Origin: an uncultured Oscillospiraceae bacterium
GTDB taxonomy: Bacteria; Bacillota; Clostridia; Oscillospirales; Oscillospiraceae
NCBI GenBank assembly: GCA_934636865.1
Contig: CAKUBI010000014.1
Coordinates: forward strand, 1 to 45,568
Direction: 5' to 3'
Length of the DNA: 45,568 nucleotides
In this document: in pieces, positions 14,912-22,541 of the stretch
How the letters are laid out: every line of letters starts with the position of its first letter
Position numbering within the stretch: position 1 is the stretch's first letter
The notes under the pieces: model-generated
The model's database searches: none
What the model saw: the letters and a program-made list of their open reading frames with translations, nothing else
What the model was told of the DNA's origin: nothing
Made by a program: the position numbers and the translations under genes

Positions 14912-16171
14912 TTATGTAGCCGCTTCCCGCCGGATGTGCGCGCCCAGCGCGCAGAGATCGCGCTCGATGCTCTCATAGCCCCGGTCGATGTGCTCCACGC
15001 GCCCGATGCGCGTCAGCCCGCTCGCCTGCAGCCCCGCGATCACAAGCGCCGCGCCCGCGCGCAGGTCCGTGCACTTGACGCGCGCGCCGTGCAGGCGTTC
15101 GCGCCCCGTCACCACGGCCACGCGGCCCGCGACGCGGATCTCCGCGCCCATGCGTGCAAGCTCATCGACATGGCGGTATCGGTTTTCGAATATGTTCTCT
15201 ACAAAAACGGTGCTGCCCTCGCTTTGCAGCAGCGCCGCCATCAGCACGGGCTGCGCGTCCGTCGGAAAGCCCGGATAGGGCGCGGTGCGCACGGGCCTGA
15301 TGGATCGAAGTCTGCCGCCGCTCTGGAGGAAAACGTCGTCCGCCCCGCTTTTTACGGTACACCCCGCCTCGCTCAGCGCGCCGGAAACTGTCGAAAGCGG
15401 ACGCGGGTCCACGCCGCGCAGCCGCACCTCGCCCCCGCAGCAGGCGGCGGCGCAGAGATACGTCGCACCCACGATGCGGTCGGCGATGACGCGGTAGGTC
15501 CCGCCGTGCAGCGCGCGCTTTCCCTCGACCGTGATGATCGAGCCGCCTGCGCCGCGGATATTGCCGCCCATGGCGTTGATAAAATTCTGAAGATCGACGA
15601 TCTCCGGCTCGCGCGCGGCGTTGTAGACCGTCGTCACGCCGTCCGCGCCGCAGGCGCAGAGGATGGCGTTCTCCGTCGCCCCCACGCTCGGCATGGGAAG
15701 GTAAATGTCGCTGCCGAGGAGCGCTTTGCCCCGGCACCTGAGCTCTCCGCCGCGCTCGGCGATCTCCGCGCCCAGCGCGCGCAGCGCGCCGAGGTGCAGG
15801 TCGATGGGCCGTGGCCCCAGCTCGCATCCGCCGGGATAGCAGATGACCGCTTCCTGACAGCGCGCCAAAATCGCGCCGAGGAAGATGACCGACGAGCGCA
15901 TCTCGCGCATCAGCGCGTCCGGCACGGCGCAGCGGTCCATGTGCGCCGTATCCACCACGAGCGCGCCGCCCTCCCAGTGCGTGCAGCAGCCCAGGTGCCG
16001 CAAAATAGCGACGGACGCGTCCACGTCCCGCAGCCGGGGGCAGTTTTCGATCACGCAGGTGTCGGCGCACAAAAGCGTCGCCGCCAGAATCGGCAGCACG
16101 CTGTTTTTCGAGCCTTGTATCTCAAGTTCTCCGTACAGGCGCTCTCCGCCCTCCACATAGAGCTCACACAT
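14912..16171 (-). CDS. murA: UDP-N-acetylglucosamine 1-carboxyvinyltransferase
   Basis: First committed step of peptidoglycan synthesis: transfers enolpyruvate from PEP to UDP-GlcNAc, in the cytoplasm; target of fosfomycin. 419 residues, standard length. The Lys-Asn pair (GSKNSVLPILAA) and the active-site Cys loop YPGGCELGPRPIDLHL are present, so the enzyme should be fosfomycin-sensitive in principle. ATG at 16171 (MCELYVEGG) has GGGAGGG eight bases upstream; 40 further open codons upstream run through its promoter and are not coding. Separated from murG, its dcw neighbour, by an inserted gene on the opposite strand. Confidence 0.97.
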   Translation of the reverse strand: MCELYVEGGERLYGELEIQGSKNSVLPILAATLLCADTCVIENCPRLRDVDASVAILRHLGCCTHWEGGALVVDTAHMDRCAVPDALMREMRSSVIFLGAILARCQEAVICYPGGCELGPRPIDLHLGALRALGAEIAERGGELRCRGKALLGSDIYLPMPSVGATENAILCACGADGVTTVYNAAREPEIVDLQNFINAMGGNIRGAGGSIITVEGKRALHGGTYRVIADRIVGATYLCAAACCGGEVRLRGVDPRPLSTVSGALSEAGCTVKSGADDVFLQSGGRLRSIRPVRTAPYPGFPTDAQPVLMAALLQSEGSTVFVENIFENRYRHVDELARMGAEIRVAGRVAVVTGRERLHGARVKCTDLRAGAALVIAGLQASGLTRIGRVEHIDRGYESIERDLCALGAHIRREAAT

Positions 16172-16270
16172 CGCGTTCCCTCCCACAAAGCACATTTCTG
16201 CTTCATCGTATGCACGATGGGGGAAGCGTGGTGACAGCGGCAGGGTGCGGAGCAATATTACTGCATTTTC

Positions 16271-16299
16271 AGTATAGCCGCTTTGCTCCAACGCGTCAA
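16271..16299 (-). promoter_or_regulatory. Sigma-A promoter of murA-ftsQ
   Basis: Minus strand TTGACG (16299-16294), 17-base spacer, TATACT (16276-16271), 100 bases before murA. Confidence 0.85.
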
Positions 16300-16311
16300 C
16301 TTCTTTTTACC

Positions 16312-16340
16312 TTGCTTTCCCCGGCAGTTTGTGGCAGAAT
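16312..16340 (+). promoter_or_regulatory. Sigma-A promoter of the 16378 gene
   Basis: TTGCTT (16312-16317), 17-base spacer, CAGAAT (16335-16340). Divergent from the murA promoter, 12 bases away. Confidence 0.6.
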
Positions 16341-16377
16341 GAGGGCAATATCACCTGCCCCGGAAAGGAGACTTTTC

Positions 16378-17481
16378 ATGAAAAAACCGCTCAAGCTCGC
16401 GCTCTATGTTCTGCTGGCGCTCGTTCTGATCGTGCTCGCCTATGTCATCTATGTCTTTGCCGCCTACTACCGCGTGGAGGATATGCAGACGCTCAGCATA
16501 GCGCACTGCGATGCCGCATCTGCTGCACCGATGGAGGATGCGCCGCAAACAGATGTGACCTATCGCGTCTCATCCGCGAACGTAGGCTTCGGCGCTTACA
16601 GCGACGATTACAGCTTCTTCATGGACGGCGGCAAGGAGAGCCGCGCCCGCAGCAGGCAGGCCGTTGATGAGAATATGCGCGGCGAGGTCTCGCTCGTCAA
16701 GGACCTTTTGCCCGATTTTGCTTTCTTTCAGGAGGTCGATATCGACGGAACACGCAGCTGGCACATCTCTGAGGACGCTTATCTCAGTGATGTGATGGAA
16801 AGCAGTGAATTTGACGAAGTATTCGCGCAGAATTACGACAGCCCGTATCTTTTCTATCCTCTTATCAACCCCCACGGGGCGAACCGGTCCGGCATCGTGA
16901 CGCTCTCGCGCCATCCGATCTCGTCCGCCGTGCGCCGCTCGCTGCCCATCGAAACGAGCGTCATGAAGCTCGTCGATCTGGACCGCTGCTACTCCGTCAG
17001 CCGCGTGCCGATGGCCAACGGCAGGGAGCTCGTGCTCTATAACCTGCATCTTTCTGCCTACACGTCCGACGGCACGATCGCGACCGAGCAGCTTCAAATG
17101 CTCTGCGCCGACATGCTCGCGGAATACGAAAGCGGCAGCTACTGCGTCGCGGGCGGCGATTTCAACAAGGACCTGCTCGGTTCCTCCGCCGAAATTTTCG
17201 GCGTCGCGGGCGGCGAGAACGACACCTGGGCCCAGCCCATCCCCGAGGGGACGATCCCGGAGGGGCTCTCGCTCGTCGTGCCGTTCGATCCCGGCCACCC
17301 CGTCGCCACCTGCCGCACGGCCAACGAGCCGTACAACGAGGAGACGACCTTCCGCGTGACGGTCGATGGCTTCCTCGTCTCGGACAACGTCGAAGCCGTG
17401 AAGGCCGACGTAGTCGATGCGGGCTACCGCTATTCCGACCACAACCCCGTCTATATGGACTTCATCCTGAAAGCTGAATAA
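16378..17481 (+). CDS. Membrane-anchored endonuclease/exonuclease/phosphatase-family protein
   Basis: 367 residues: N-terminal transmembrane anchor (LALYVLLALVLIVLAYVIYVF, truncated here to the core LYVLLALVLIVL) and an extracytoplasmic EEP-superfamily domain. Visible EEP motifs: VSSANVGFG at the first strand, catalytic-type Glu in FFQEVD, NLHLSAY, GGDFNKDL, and the terminal SDHNPVYMDF with Asp-His. The superfamily includes DNases, sphingomyelinases and inositol phosphatases; substrate unknown. Facing outward, a phosphodiesterase/phosphatase acting on extracellular or lipid substrate is plausible. ATG at 16378 with AAAGGAG eight bases upstream. It sits on the plus strand between murG and murA, interrupting the minus-strand dcw cluster with its own promoter and terminator. 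Confidence 0.85.
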   Translation: MKKPLKLALYVLLALVLIVLAYVIYVFAAYYRVEDMQTLSIAHCDAASAAPMEDAPQTDVTYRVSSANVGFGAYSDDYSFFMDGGKESRARSRQAVDENMRGEVSLVKDLLPDFAFFQEVDIDGTRSWHISEDAYLSDVMESSEFDEVFAQNYDSPYLFYPLINPHGANRSGIVTLSRHPISSAVRRSLPIETSVMKLVDLDRCYSVSRVPMANGRELVLYNLHLSAYTSDGTIATEQLQMLCADMLAEYESGSYCVAGGDFNKDLLGSSAEIFGVAGGENDTWAQPIPEGTIPEGLSLVVPFDPGHPVATCRTANEPYNEETTFRVTVDGFLVSDNVEAVKADVVDAGYRYSDHNPVYMDFILKAE

Positions 17482-17483
17482 AG

Positions 17484-17517
17484 AAAAAGGAAGCAGGCAG
17501 TGCCTGCTTCCTTTTTT
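17484..17517. terminator. Bidirectional terminator, EEP gene / murG
   Basis: 15-bp stem AAAAAGGAAGCAGGC/GCCTGCTTCCTTTTT with AGT loop, T-tract on both strands, between convergent genes. Confidence 0.92.
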
Positions 17518-17525
17518 GTTTCTCT

Positions 17526-18647
17526 TCACTTGACCAGCGCCATGACCGTGTTGTAAATGCGCTCGGTCGCGTCGCGGATGCCAAGCTGCGACATGCTTTC
17601 TGCCATCTTCGTCAGGCGGTCGTCGTCCTTCAGAAGGCCCGCCGCGGCGGCGAAGAGCTTTTTGCCGTCGAGCCCCTCCTCGGCAAGGACCAGCGCCGCG
17701 CCGTGATCGCCGAGCAGCGCCGCGTTCTTTTCCTGATGGTGGTTCGTCACGTTCGGCGACGGCACCAAAATGGCCGGAACGCCGAGCGCCGTCAGCTCGC
17801 TGAGCGTGGACGCGCCCGCGCGGCAGATGACAAGGTCCGCCGCGCGCATGACCGCCGCCATGTCGTAGATATACTCGCGCACCTCGAGCGCGGGATGGGC
17901 GGAAAGGTCCACGCCGTCGTCGCTGAGCCACTGCTGCATGGACTGCCAGCAGATCTCGCCGACGCCGTGGATGTGGTGGAATGGCTCTTTCGCGCTCTCG
18001 AGCGCGAGGAAGTCGGCCATCGCGCGGTTCATCGCGCCTGAGCCGAGACTGCCCCAGAACGAGACGATGAGCTTGCGTCCGTCGTTCACGCCGAGCTTCT
18101 CCTTCGCCTGCTGTTTGGTCAGCGTGAAAAAGTCGCCGCGCACGGGCGTACCGGTCACGACCACCTTTTCCGGGTGCCTGTAGTGCGCGCGGCAGTCCTC
18201 AAAGCCGACCATGATGCGGTCGCAGTGCGGCTCGAGCTGGCGCGTCGTCAGCCCCGGCACGATATTCGACTCGTGCACCGCCGTCGGGATGCCCGCCTTC
18301 GCGCCGTAGCGCACGATGGGATAGCTCGCATAGCCGCCCGTGCCGACGATGAGGTCGGGACGGAAACCGTTGAGGATGGCGTTCGCCTCACGCTCGGCGT
18401 GGGCAAGGTTTTTGAGCGTAACGAGGTTGTGTTTGATCTCCGCGGGCCTGAACGAGCGGTGGAACGAGGAAATGTTCACCGTGCGGAAGGGGTAGTCCGT
18501 GTGCGCGATGAGATCGCGCTCCAGCCCGCGCTCCGCACCGACAAAGAGGATCTGCGTATCCGCGTCCTTCTGCTTCATATAGCCCGCGAGCGCGAGCGCG
18601 GGGTTCACGTGCCCCGCCGTGCCGCCGCAGGTAAAGATGACTTTCAT
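17526..18647 (-). CDS. murG: UDP-GlcNAc:lipid I GlcNAc transferase MurG
   Basis: Peripheral inner-face glycosyltransferase turning lipid I into lipid II, the last cytoplasmic peptidoglycan step. 373 residues, GT-B fold: the glycine-rich GGTAGHVNPALALA loop, LIVGTGGYASYP, AVHESNIVPG, a second loop SFWGSLGSGAMN, and the donor site RAGASTLSELTALGVPAILVP plus NHHQEKNAA. ATG at 18647 with AAAGGAG eight bases upstream, 19 bases after the ftsW stop. Last gene of the upstream dcw block (mraZ to murG). Confidence 0.98.
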   Translation of the reverse strand: MKVIFTCGGTAGHVNPALALAGYMKQKDADTQILFVGAERGLERDLIAHTDYPFRTVNISSFHRSFRPAEIKHNLVTLKNLAHAEREANAILNGFRPDLIVGTGGYASYPIVRYGAKAGIPTAVHESNIVPGLTTRQLEPHCDRIMVGFEDCRAHYRHPEKVVVTGTPVRGDFFTLTKQQAKEKLGVNDGRKLIVSFWGSLGSGAMNRAMADFLALESAKEPFHHIHGVGEICWQSMQQWLSDDGVDLSAHPALEVREYIYDMAAVMRAADLVICRAGASTLSELTALGVPAILVPSPNVTNHHQEKNAALLGDHGAALVLAEEGLDGKKLFAAAAGLLKDDDRLTKMAESMSQLGIRDATERIYNTVMALVK

Positions 18648-18666
18648 GCGTGTGCTCCTTTCCGCG

Positions 18667-19848
18667 CTAACGCATCTGGCGCGAAACGCTCAGCACAAGG
18701 CCGACCTCGGCGAGCTGAATGACAAGCGCCGTGCCGCCGTAGCTGAAAAACGGCAGTGAAATACCCGTGTTCGGGATGAGGTTCGATACGACTGCGATGT
18801 TTAAAAACACCTGCAGGGCGATCTGCGTCGTCACGCCCACGGCAAGGAGGCTGCCGAAACGGTCGCGCGCGTGCAGGGCGATCCAGTAGCCGCGGATGAT
18901 GAGCAGCGCGAACATGACCATGATGATCGTCGCGCCGACAAGGCCCAACTCCTCGCAGATGATGGCGAAGATGAAGTCGTTGTGCTCCTCGGGCAGGAAC
19001 AGAAACTTCTGCCGGCTTTTGCCAAGGCCCACGCCGAACAGGCCGCCCGAGCCGATGGAAAGCAGGCTCTGGCGGATCTGATAGCCCTTGTCGCGCATCC
19101 ATTCTTCGTTGAACGGGTCGAGCCATATGTCGATGCGGCTCGAGTTATAGGTGATGATCCCCGTGGCAAAGGCGTAGATCACCGCCAGCACGAGTATCAC
19201 GCCGATGCCGACCCAGTAATTCCGGATACCGCCGACGTACATCATCACCGCTCCGATGCCCAGCAGCAGCACCATGCCGGAAAAATGCGGTTCCTTATAC
19301 ATCAGCGCCGCGATCACGCCGAGGATGGCCGCGTAGGGGATAACGCCGTCGCGCAGGGTGGCCATTTTGTCCTTTTTCTTTGAGATGCTGTCGGCAAAGT
19401 AGAGGATGATGCCGACCTTCGCGATCTCGGAGGGCTGGAACTGGATGGGACCCAGACGGATCCAGCGCTGCGCGCCGTGCGTCAGACGGCCCGTGCCGAC
19501 GCCGGGGATCAGGACCATGACCAGCAGGATGATCGAGCCGATGAGCGCGATCTTCGCAAGGGCACGGTAGCGCTCATAGTTGAGCTTGCCGATGACGAAC
19601 ATCGCGGCTATGCCCAGCAGCGCGAACGCCCCCTGACGGATGAGATAGTGCGCAGGGCTGCCCTCTTCATAGTAGGCCGAGGGAAAGCTTGCGGAAAACA
19701 GCATGATGAGACCCACGCCGACAAGCGTGAGCACCAGCAGCAGATACGGAAGGTCCAGCGGCCCGCGGCCCGCTTCGCGCGCCGCCGCCTCGATGGCCTT
19801 CGCGCGCTCGCGCTGCTCCTGCCGCAGCAGACGCTCTTCCTTCGTCAT
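18667..19848 (-). CDS. ftsW: FtsW, septal peptidoglycan glycosyltransferase (SEDS)
   Basis: SEDS-family polymerase that builds septal glycan strands together with the cognate class B penicillin-binding protein. 393 residues with ten hydrophobic segments. SEDS signatures: FQPSEIAKVGIILYFAD, GLGKSRQKFLFLPEEHNDFI, IICEELGLVGA and GISLPFFSYGGTALV. Start at ATG 19848 (MTKEERLLRQ) with AAGGGGGGAAG nine bases upstream; an in-frame TTG nine codons earlier lacks a ribosome binding site. The partner PBP gene is at 22542-24773. A palindrome-rich spacer (19892-20030) lies upstream, after mraY. Confidence 0.96.
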   Translation of the reverse strand: MTKEERLLRQEQRERAKAIEAAAREAGRGPLDLPYLLLVLTLVGVGLIMLFSASFPSAYYEEGSPAHYLIRQGAFALLGIAAMFVIGKLNYERYRALAKIALIGSIILLVMVLIPGVGTGRLTHGAQRWIRLGPIQFQPSEIAKVGIILYFADSISKKKDKMATLRDGVIPYAAILGVIAALMYKEPHFSGMVLLLGIGAVMMYVGGIRNYWVGIGVILVLAVIYAFATGIITYNSSRIDIWLDPFNEEWMRDKGYQIRQSLLSIGSGGLFGVGLGKSRQKFLFLPEEHNDFIFAIICEELGLVGATIIMVMFALLIIRGYWIALHARDRFGSLLAVGVTTQIALQVFLNIAVVSNLIPNTGISLPFFSYGGTALVIQLAEVGLVLSVSRQMR

Positions 19849-19891
19849 GCGATCTTCCCCCCTTCCCACTGTCAAATTTCAGTATACCCTA

Positions 19892-20030
19892 TTTGCCGCC
19901 CGCAGGCGGCAAACTATTTTGATCCGTCGCGGAGGACGACATGTGCGTCCGCAGCGACACCTTACAGTGTGCGGCACGGTGAGTGCCGTGCACTGCAGCC
20001 CGCTCAAAATCGTGCTTCGCGCGATTTTGA
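19892..20030. repeat. Cluster of four hairpins between mraY and ftsW
   Basis: The 187-base spacer holds TTTGCCGCC/GGCGGCAAA (19892-19913), GTCGC..GGACG/CGTCC..GCGAC (19926-19958, 11 of 13 pairs), CGGCAC/GTGCCG (19972-19988) and TCAAAATCG/CGATTTTGA (20004-20030). No protein frame. TATACT (minus strand, 19877-19872) could serve as a -10 for ftsW but has no clear -35. The look is that of a small palindromic repeat element rather than a simple terminator. Confidence 0.55.
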
Positions 20031-20035
20031 ATATT

Positions 20036-21025
20036 TTAAAAGTGAAATCTATTGAGCACTCCGAACATCGCCGCAAGGCAGCACAGGGCGCTCACGCTCG
20101 TGAACACGGCCACGAGCTTCACCTCGCTCCAGCCGCACAGCTCAAAGTGGTGGTGCAGCGGCGCCATCTTGAAAAGGCGCTTGCCGTGCGTTGCCTTGAA
20201 GTAGATGACCTGCAGAATGTCGGACAGCGTCTCGCAGATGTAGACGAAGCCGACGGGGATGAGCACGAGCGGCATATCATAGGCAAAGGCCAGCGCCGCT
20301 ACCGTGCCGCCGAGGAAGAGCGAGCCGGTGTCGCCCATAAAGACCTTGGCCGGGTGAAAATTGTAGATAAGGAAGCCCAGAAGGCCTCCGACGAGGGCTG
20401 CGGAATAGATGCCGAGCTGCTCATAGCCCGCCCACCAGAACGCGAGCACCGCGAAGAACAGGCCCACCGGCACCGTCACGCTGCCGGCAAGGCCGTCGAT
20501 GCCGTCGGTGATGTTCACGGCGTTGACCGTGCCGACGATGACGAAGGCCGCGAACACCATGTACACCGGCCAGCTGAAGATGATATGCGTGTTGAAAAAC
20601 GGCACATAGAGGTTCGGCGTCAGCATGCCCTCAAAGCGCATCAGGCAGAGGAACGCCACCGCCGCGACGAGCTGGAGCAGGAACTTCTGGATGGCCGTCA
20701 GGCCGAGGTTCTGCTGGTGCTTCACCTTCTCAAAGTCGTCAAGAAAGCCGATCACGCCGAAGATCAGCGCGAAAAAGAAGATATAAAAGTGCTTGAAGTC
20801 GCCTTCGAGCATGCCCTGCCAGCCGCAGATGACGATGGAGACAAAGATGCCGAGGATGAACATCAGTCCGCCCATCGTGGGCGTGCCAGCCTTTCCGGCG
20901 TGCCAGGTCGGGCCGTCCTCGCGGATGCTCTGCCCCGCCTTGAGCTTGCGCAGCTCAGGGACGAGGAACTTCCCCGTGATCGCGGACACCGCGAAGCTCA
21001 GTATGCAGGCAATGATGATCTTCAT
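20036..21025 (-). CDS. mraY: Phospho-MurNAc-pentapeptide transferase MraY
   Basis: Integral membrane enzyme joining UDP-MurNAc-pentapeptide to undecaprenyl phosphate to make lipid I. 329 residues, about ten membrane segments. Signatures: GTPTMGGLMF, the Asp-rich FLDDFEKVK, NAVNITDGIDGLAG, FMGDTGSLFLGG and the carboxy loop APLHHHFELCGW. ATG at 21025 (MKIIIACILSF) with AAGGAAAACG upstream; the frame is open far beyond, but that part overlaps murE. Overlaps the end of murE by 71 bases in another frame. murF and murD, which normally flank mraY, are missing. Confidence 0.97.
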   Translation of the reverse strand: MKIIIACILSFAVSAITGKFLVPELRKLKAGQSIREDGPTWHAGKAGTPTMGGLMFILGIFVSIVICGWQGMLEGDFKHFYIFFFALIFGVIGFLDDFEKVKHQQNLGLTAIQKFLLQLVAAVAFLCLMRFEGMLTPNLYVPFFNTHIIFSWPVYMVFAAFVIVGTVNAVNITDGIDGLAGSVTVPVGLFFAVLAFWWAGYEQLGIYSAALVGGLLGFLIYNFHPAKVFMGDTGSLFLGGTVAALAFAYDMPLVLIPVGFVYICETLSDILQVIYFKATHGKRLFKMAPLHHHFELCGWSEVKLVAVFTSVSALCCLAAMFGVLNRFHF

Positions 21026-22439
21026 GTTCGTTTTCCTTCGCCGCCGGGGCGGCTTCCTTCCTTTGTACTTGCGCGAACCGCTCGCGCACGATCTCCCTCT
21101 CGTCGAGGTGGTATTTCGTTGTTCCGATCTCCTGATACGTCTCGTGTCCCTTGCCGCACAGGACGACCACATCGCCGCTTCGCGCCTCCTCGAGCGCAAA
21201 GCCGATGGCCCTGCGCCGGTCCTCGATGACGGCGAAGGGCGTTCTGCTCTCCAGAAGGCCCGGCAGCGCATCGCGCAGGATAGCATAGGGGTCCTCGGTG
21301 CGCGGGTTGTCGCTCGTGAGGACGACGAAGTCCGCAAGCGCCGCGGCGATCCTCGCCATGCGGGGGCGCTTGCTTTTGTCCCGGTCGCCGCCGCAGCCGC
21401 AAAGCGCGATCACGCGCCCGTCGGCAAAGCCGCAGACCGTGGATAGGATATTCTTGAGCCCGTCTGGCGTGTGGGCATAGTCGATGATGACGGTAAAGGG
21501 CGCGCCGAGCGGCACGACCTCGCAGCGGCCCTTGACGCCGGTGCATTCCGTGAGCGAGCGCGCCGCGTCATGCAGCGGCACGCCGAGCGAGACCGCGGCG
21601 GAGAGCGCCGCAAGGGCATTGTAGAGCGAAAAGCCGCCGGGGATGCCGATTCTCGTCTCCTCGTGGTCCGTATCCGTGCAGGCGGTGAAGCGGACGCAGT
21701 CGTTTTCATAGCGCGCCCGCCAGCCGACAAGGTCGTTCGTCAGCCCCTGGCCGAAGGTCATGCGCTCGCCCAAAAAGCGCGCGAGCACGCGCGGCGTCCA
21801 GGGATCGTCGCCGTTGACGCAGGCGATATCGCTATTTTCGAACAGCCGCGCCTTCGCGTCGCAGTAGGCCTCCATCGTGCCGTGGTAGTCGAGGTGGTCC
21901 TGCGTCAGGTTCGTAAAAACGCCGGCGCAAAAGCGGATGCCCTCCACCCTTTTCTGCATCAGTGCGTGGGACGAGACCTCCATCACGGCATAGGTGCAGC
22001 CGCTGTCCACCATTTCGGCAAGCAATCGCTGCACGGTCAGCGCGTCGGGCGTGGTGCGGTCCGCTTCAAGGGCGGCTCTGCCGGTCAGGTTCCGGTTCGT
22101 GCCGATGAGCCCGACTCTGACATGCAGCGTCTTTTCCAGCAGCTGCTTGAGCAAATACGTCGTGGTCGTTTTGCCGTTCGTGCCGGTCACGCCCACGATC
22201 TTCAGTTTTCCCGCCGGAGTACCATACCACACCGCCGCGCAAAGCGCAAGCGCTTTGTGCGCGTCCGGCACAAGAACATGGGGAAGCTTCCCTTCCGGCG
22301 GCCGCTCGCACACGGCGCAGACCGCGCCGCGCGCCATGGCGTCGGCGATATAATCGCCGCCGTCCTCCCTTTCGCCCGGCAGGGCGAAAAAGAGCGTTCC
22401 CTCCTCCGCCCGGCGCGAGTCGAGCGCAAGGCTCTTCAC
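20955..22439 (-). CDS. murE: UDP-MurNAc-tripeptide synthetase MurE (likely meso-DAP adding)
   Basis: Cytoplasmic ATP-dependent ligase adding the third stem residue. Three Mur-ligase domains: VGVTGTNGKTTTTYLL P-loop, MEVSSHAL, TNLTQDHLDYHG, IIDYAHTPDGL, and the substrate motif DNPR (LTSDNPRTEDPYA), which marks meso-diaminopimelate enzymes. The coordinates use a GTG at 22439 that opens directly on KSLALDSR. Family members have 20-30 more residues, and the frame upstream does read as MurE (LLKDVISVLEEKTVNAPLD) up to 22505, where the codon is ACG, nine bases after AAGGGA; no ATG/GTG/TTG exists there. So the real start is probably 22505 with a rare ACG (516 residues). The 3' end overlaps mraY by 71 bases. 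Confidence 0.93.
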   Translation of the reverse strand: MKSLALDSRRAEEGTLFFALPGEREDGGDYIADAMARGAVCAVCERPPEGKLPHVLVPDAHKALALCAAVWYGTPAGKLKIVGVTGTNGKTTTTYLLKQLLEKTLHVRVGLIGTNRNLTGRAALEADRTTPDALTVQRLLAEMVDSGCTYAVMEVSSHALMQKRVEGIRFCAGVFTNLTQDHLDYHGTMEAYCDAKARLFENSDIACVNGDDPWTPRVLARFLGERMTFGQGLTNDLVGWRARYENDCVRFTACTDTDHEETRIGIPGGFSLYNALAALSAAVSLGVPLHDAARSLTECTGVKGRCEVVPLGAPFTVIIDYAHTPDGLKNILSTVCGFADGRVIALCGCGGDRDKSKRPRMARIAAALADFVVLTSDNPRTEDPYAILRDALPGLLESRTPFAVIEDRRRAIGFALEEARSGDVVVLCGKGHETYQEIGTTKYHLDEREIVRERFAQVQRKEAAPAAKENEHEDHHCLHTELRGVRDHGEVPRP

Positions 22440-22541
22440 GTCAAGGTCCAGAGGAGCGTTGACGGTCTTTTCTTCAAGTACGGAAATGACATCCTTGAGA
22501 AGCGTTTGAAAAATTCCCTTCGGAATTGGGTCTTGCTGTCT

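Noticed and set aside
15390..15400. Further TGTCGAA heptamers (in murA, ftsZ and the LUD gene)
   Set aside because: All lie inside coding sequence, where the heptamer is expected from codon use; not taken as 0A boxes.
20955..21025. Frameshift at the murE-mraY junction
   Set aside because: Both genes are complete with normal ends; the 71-base overlap is simply long.
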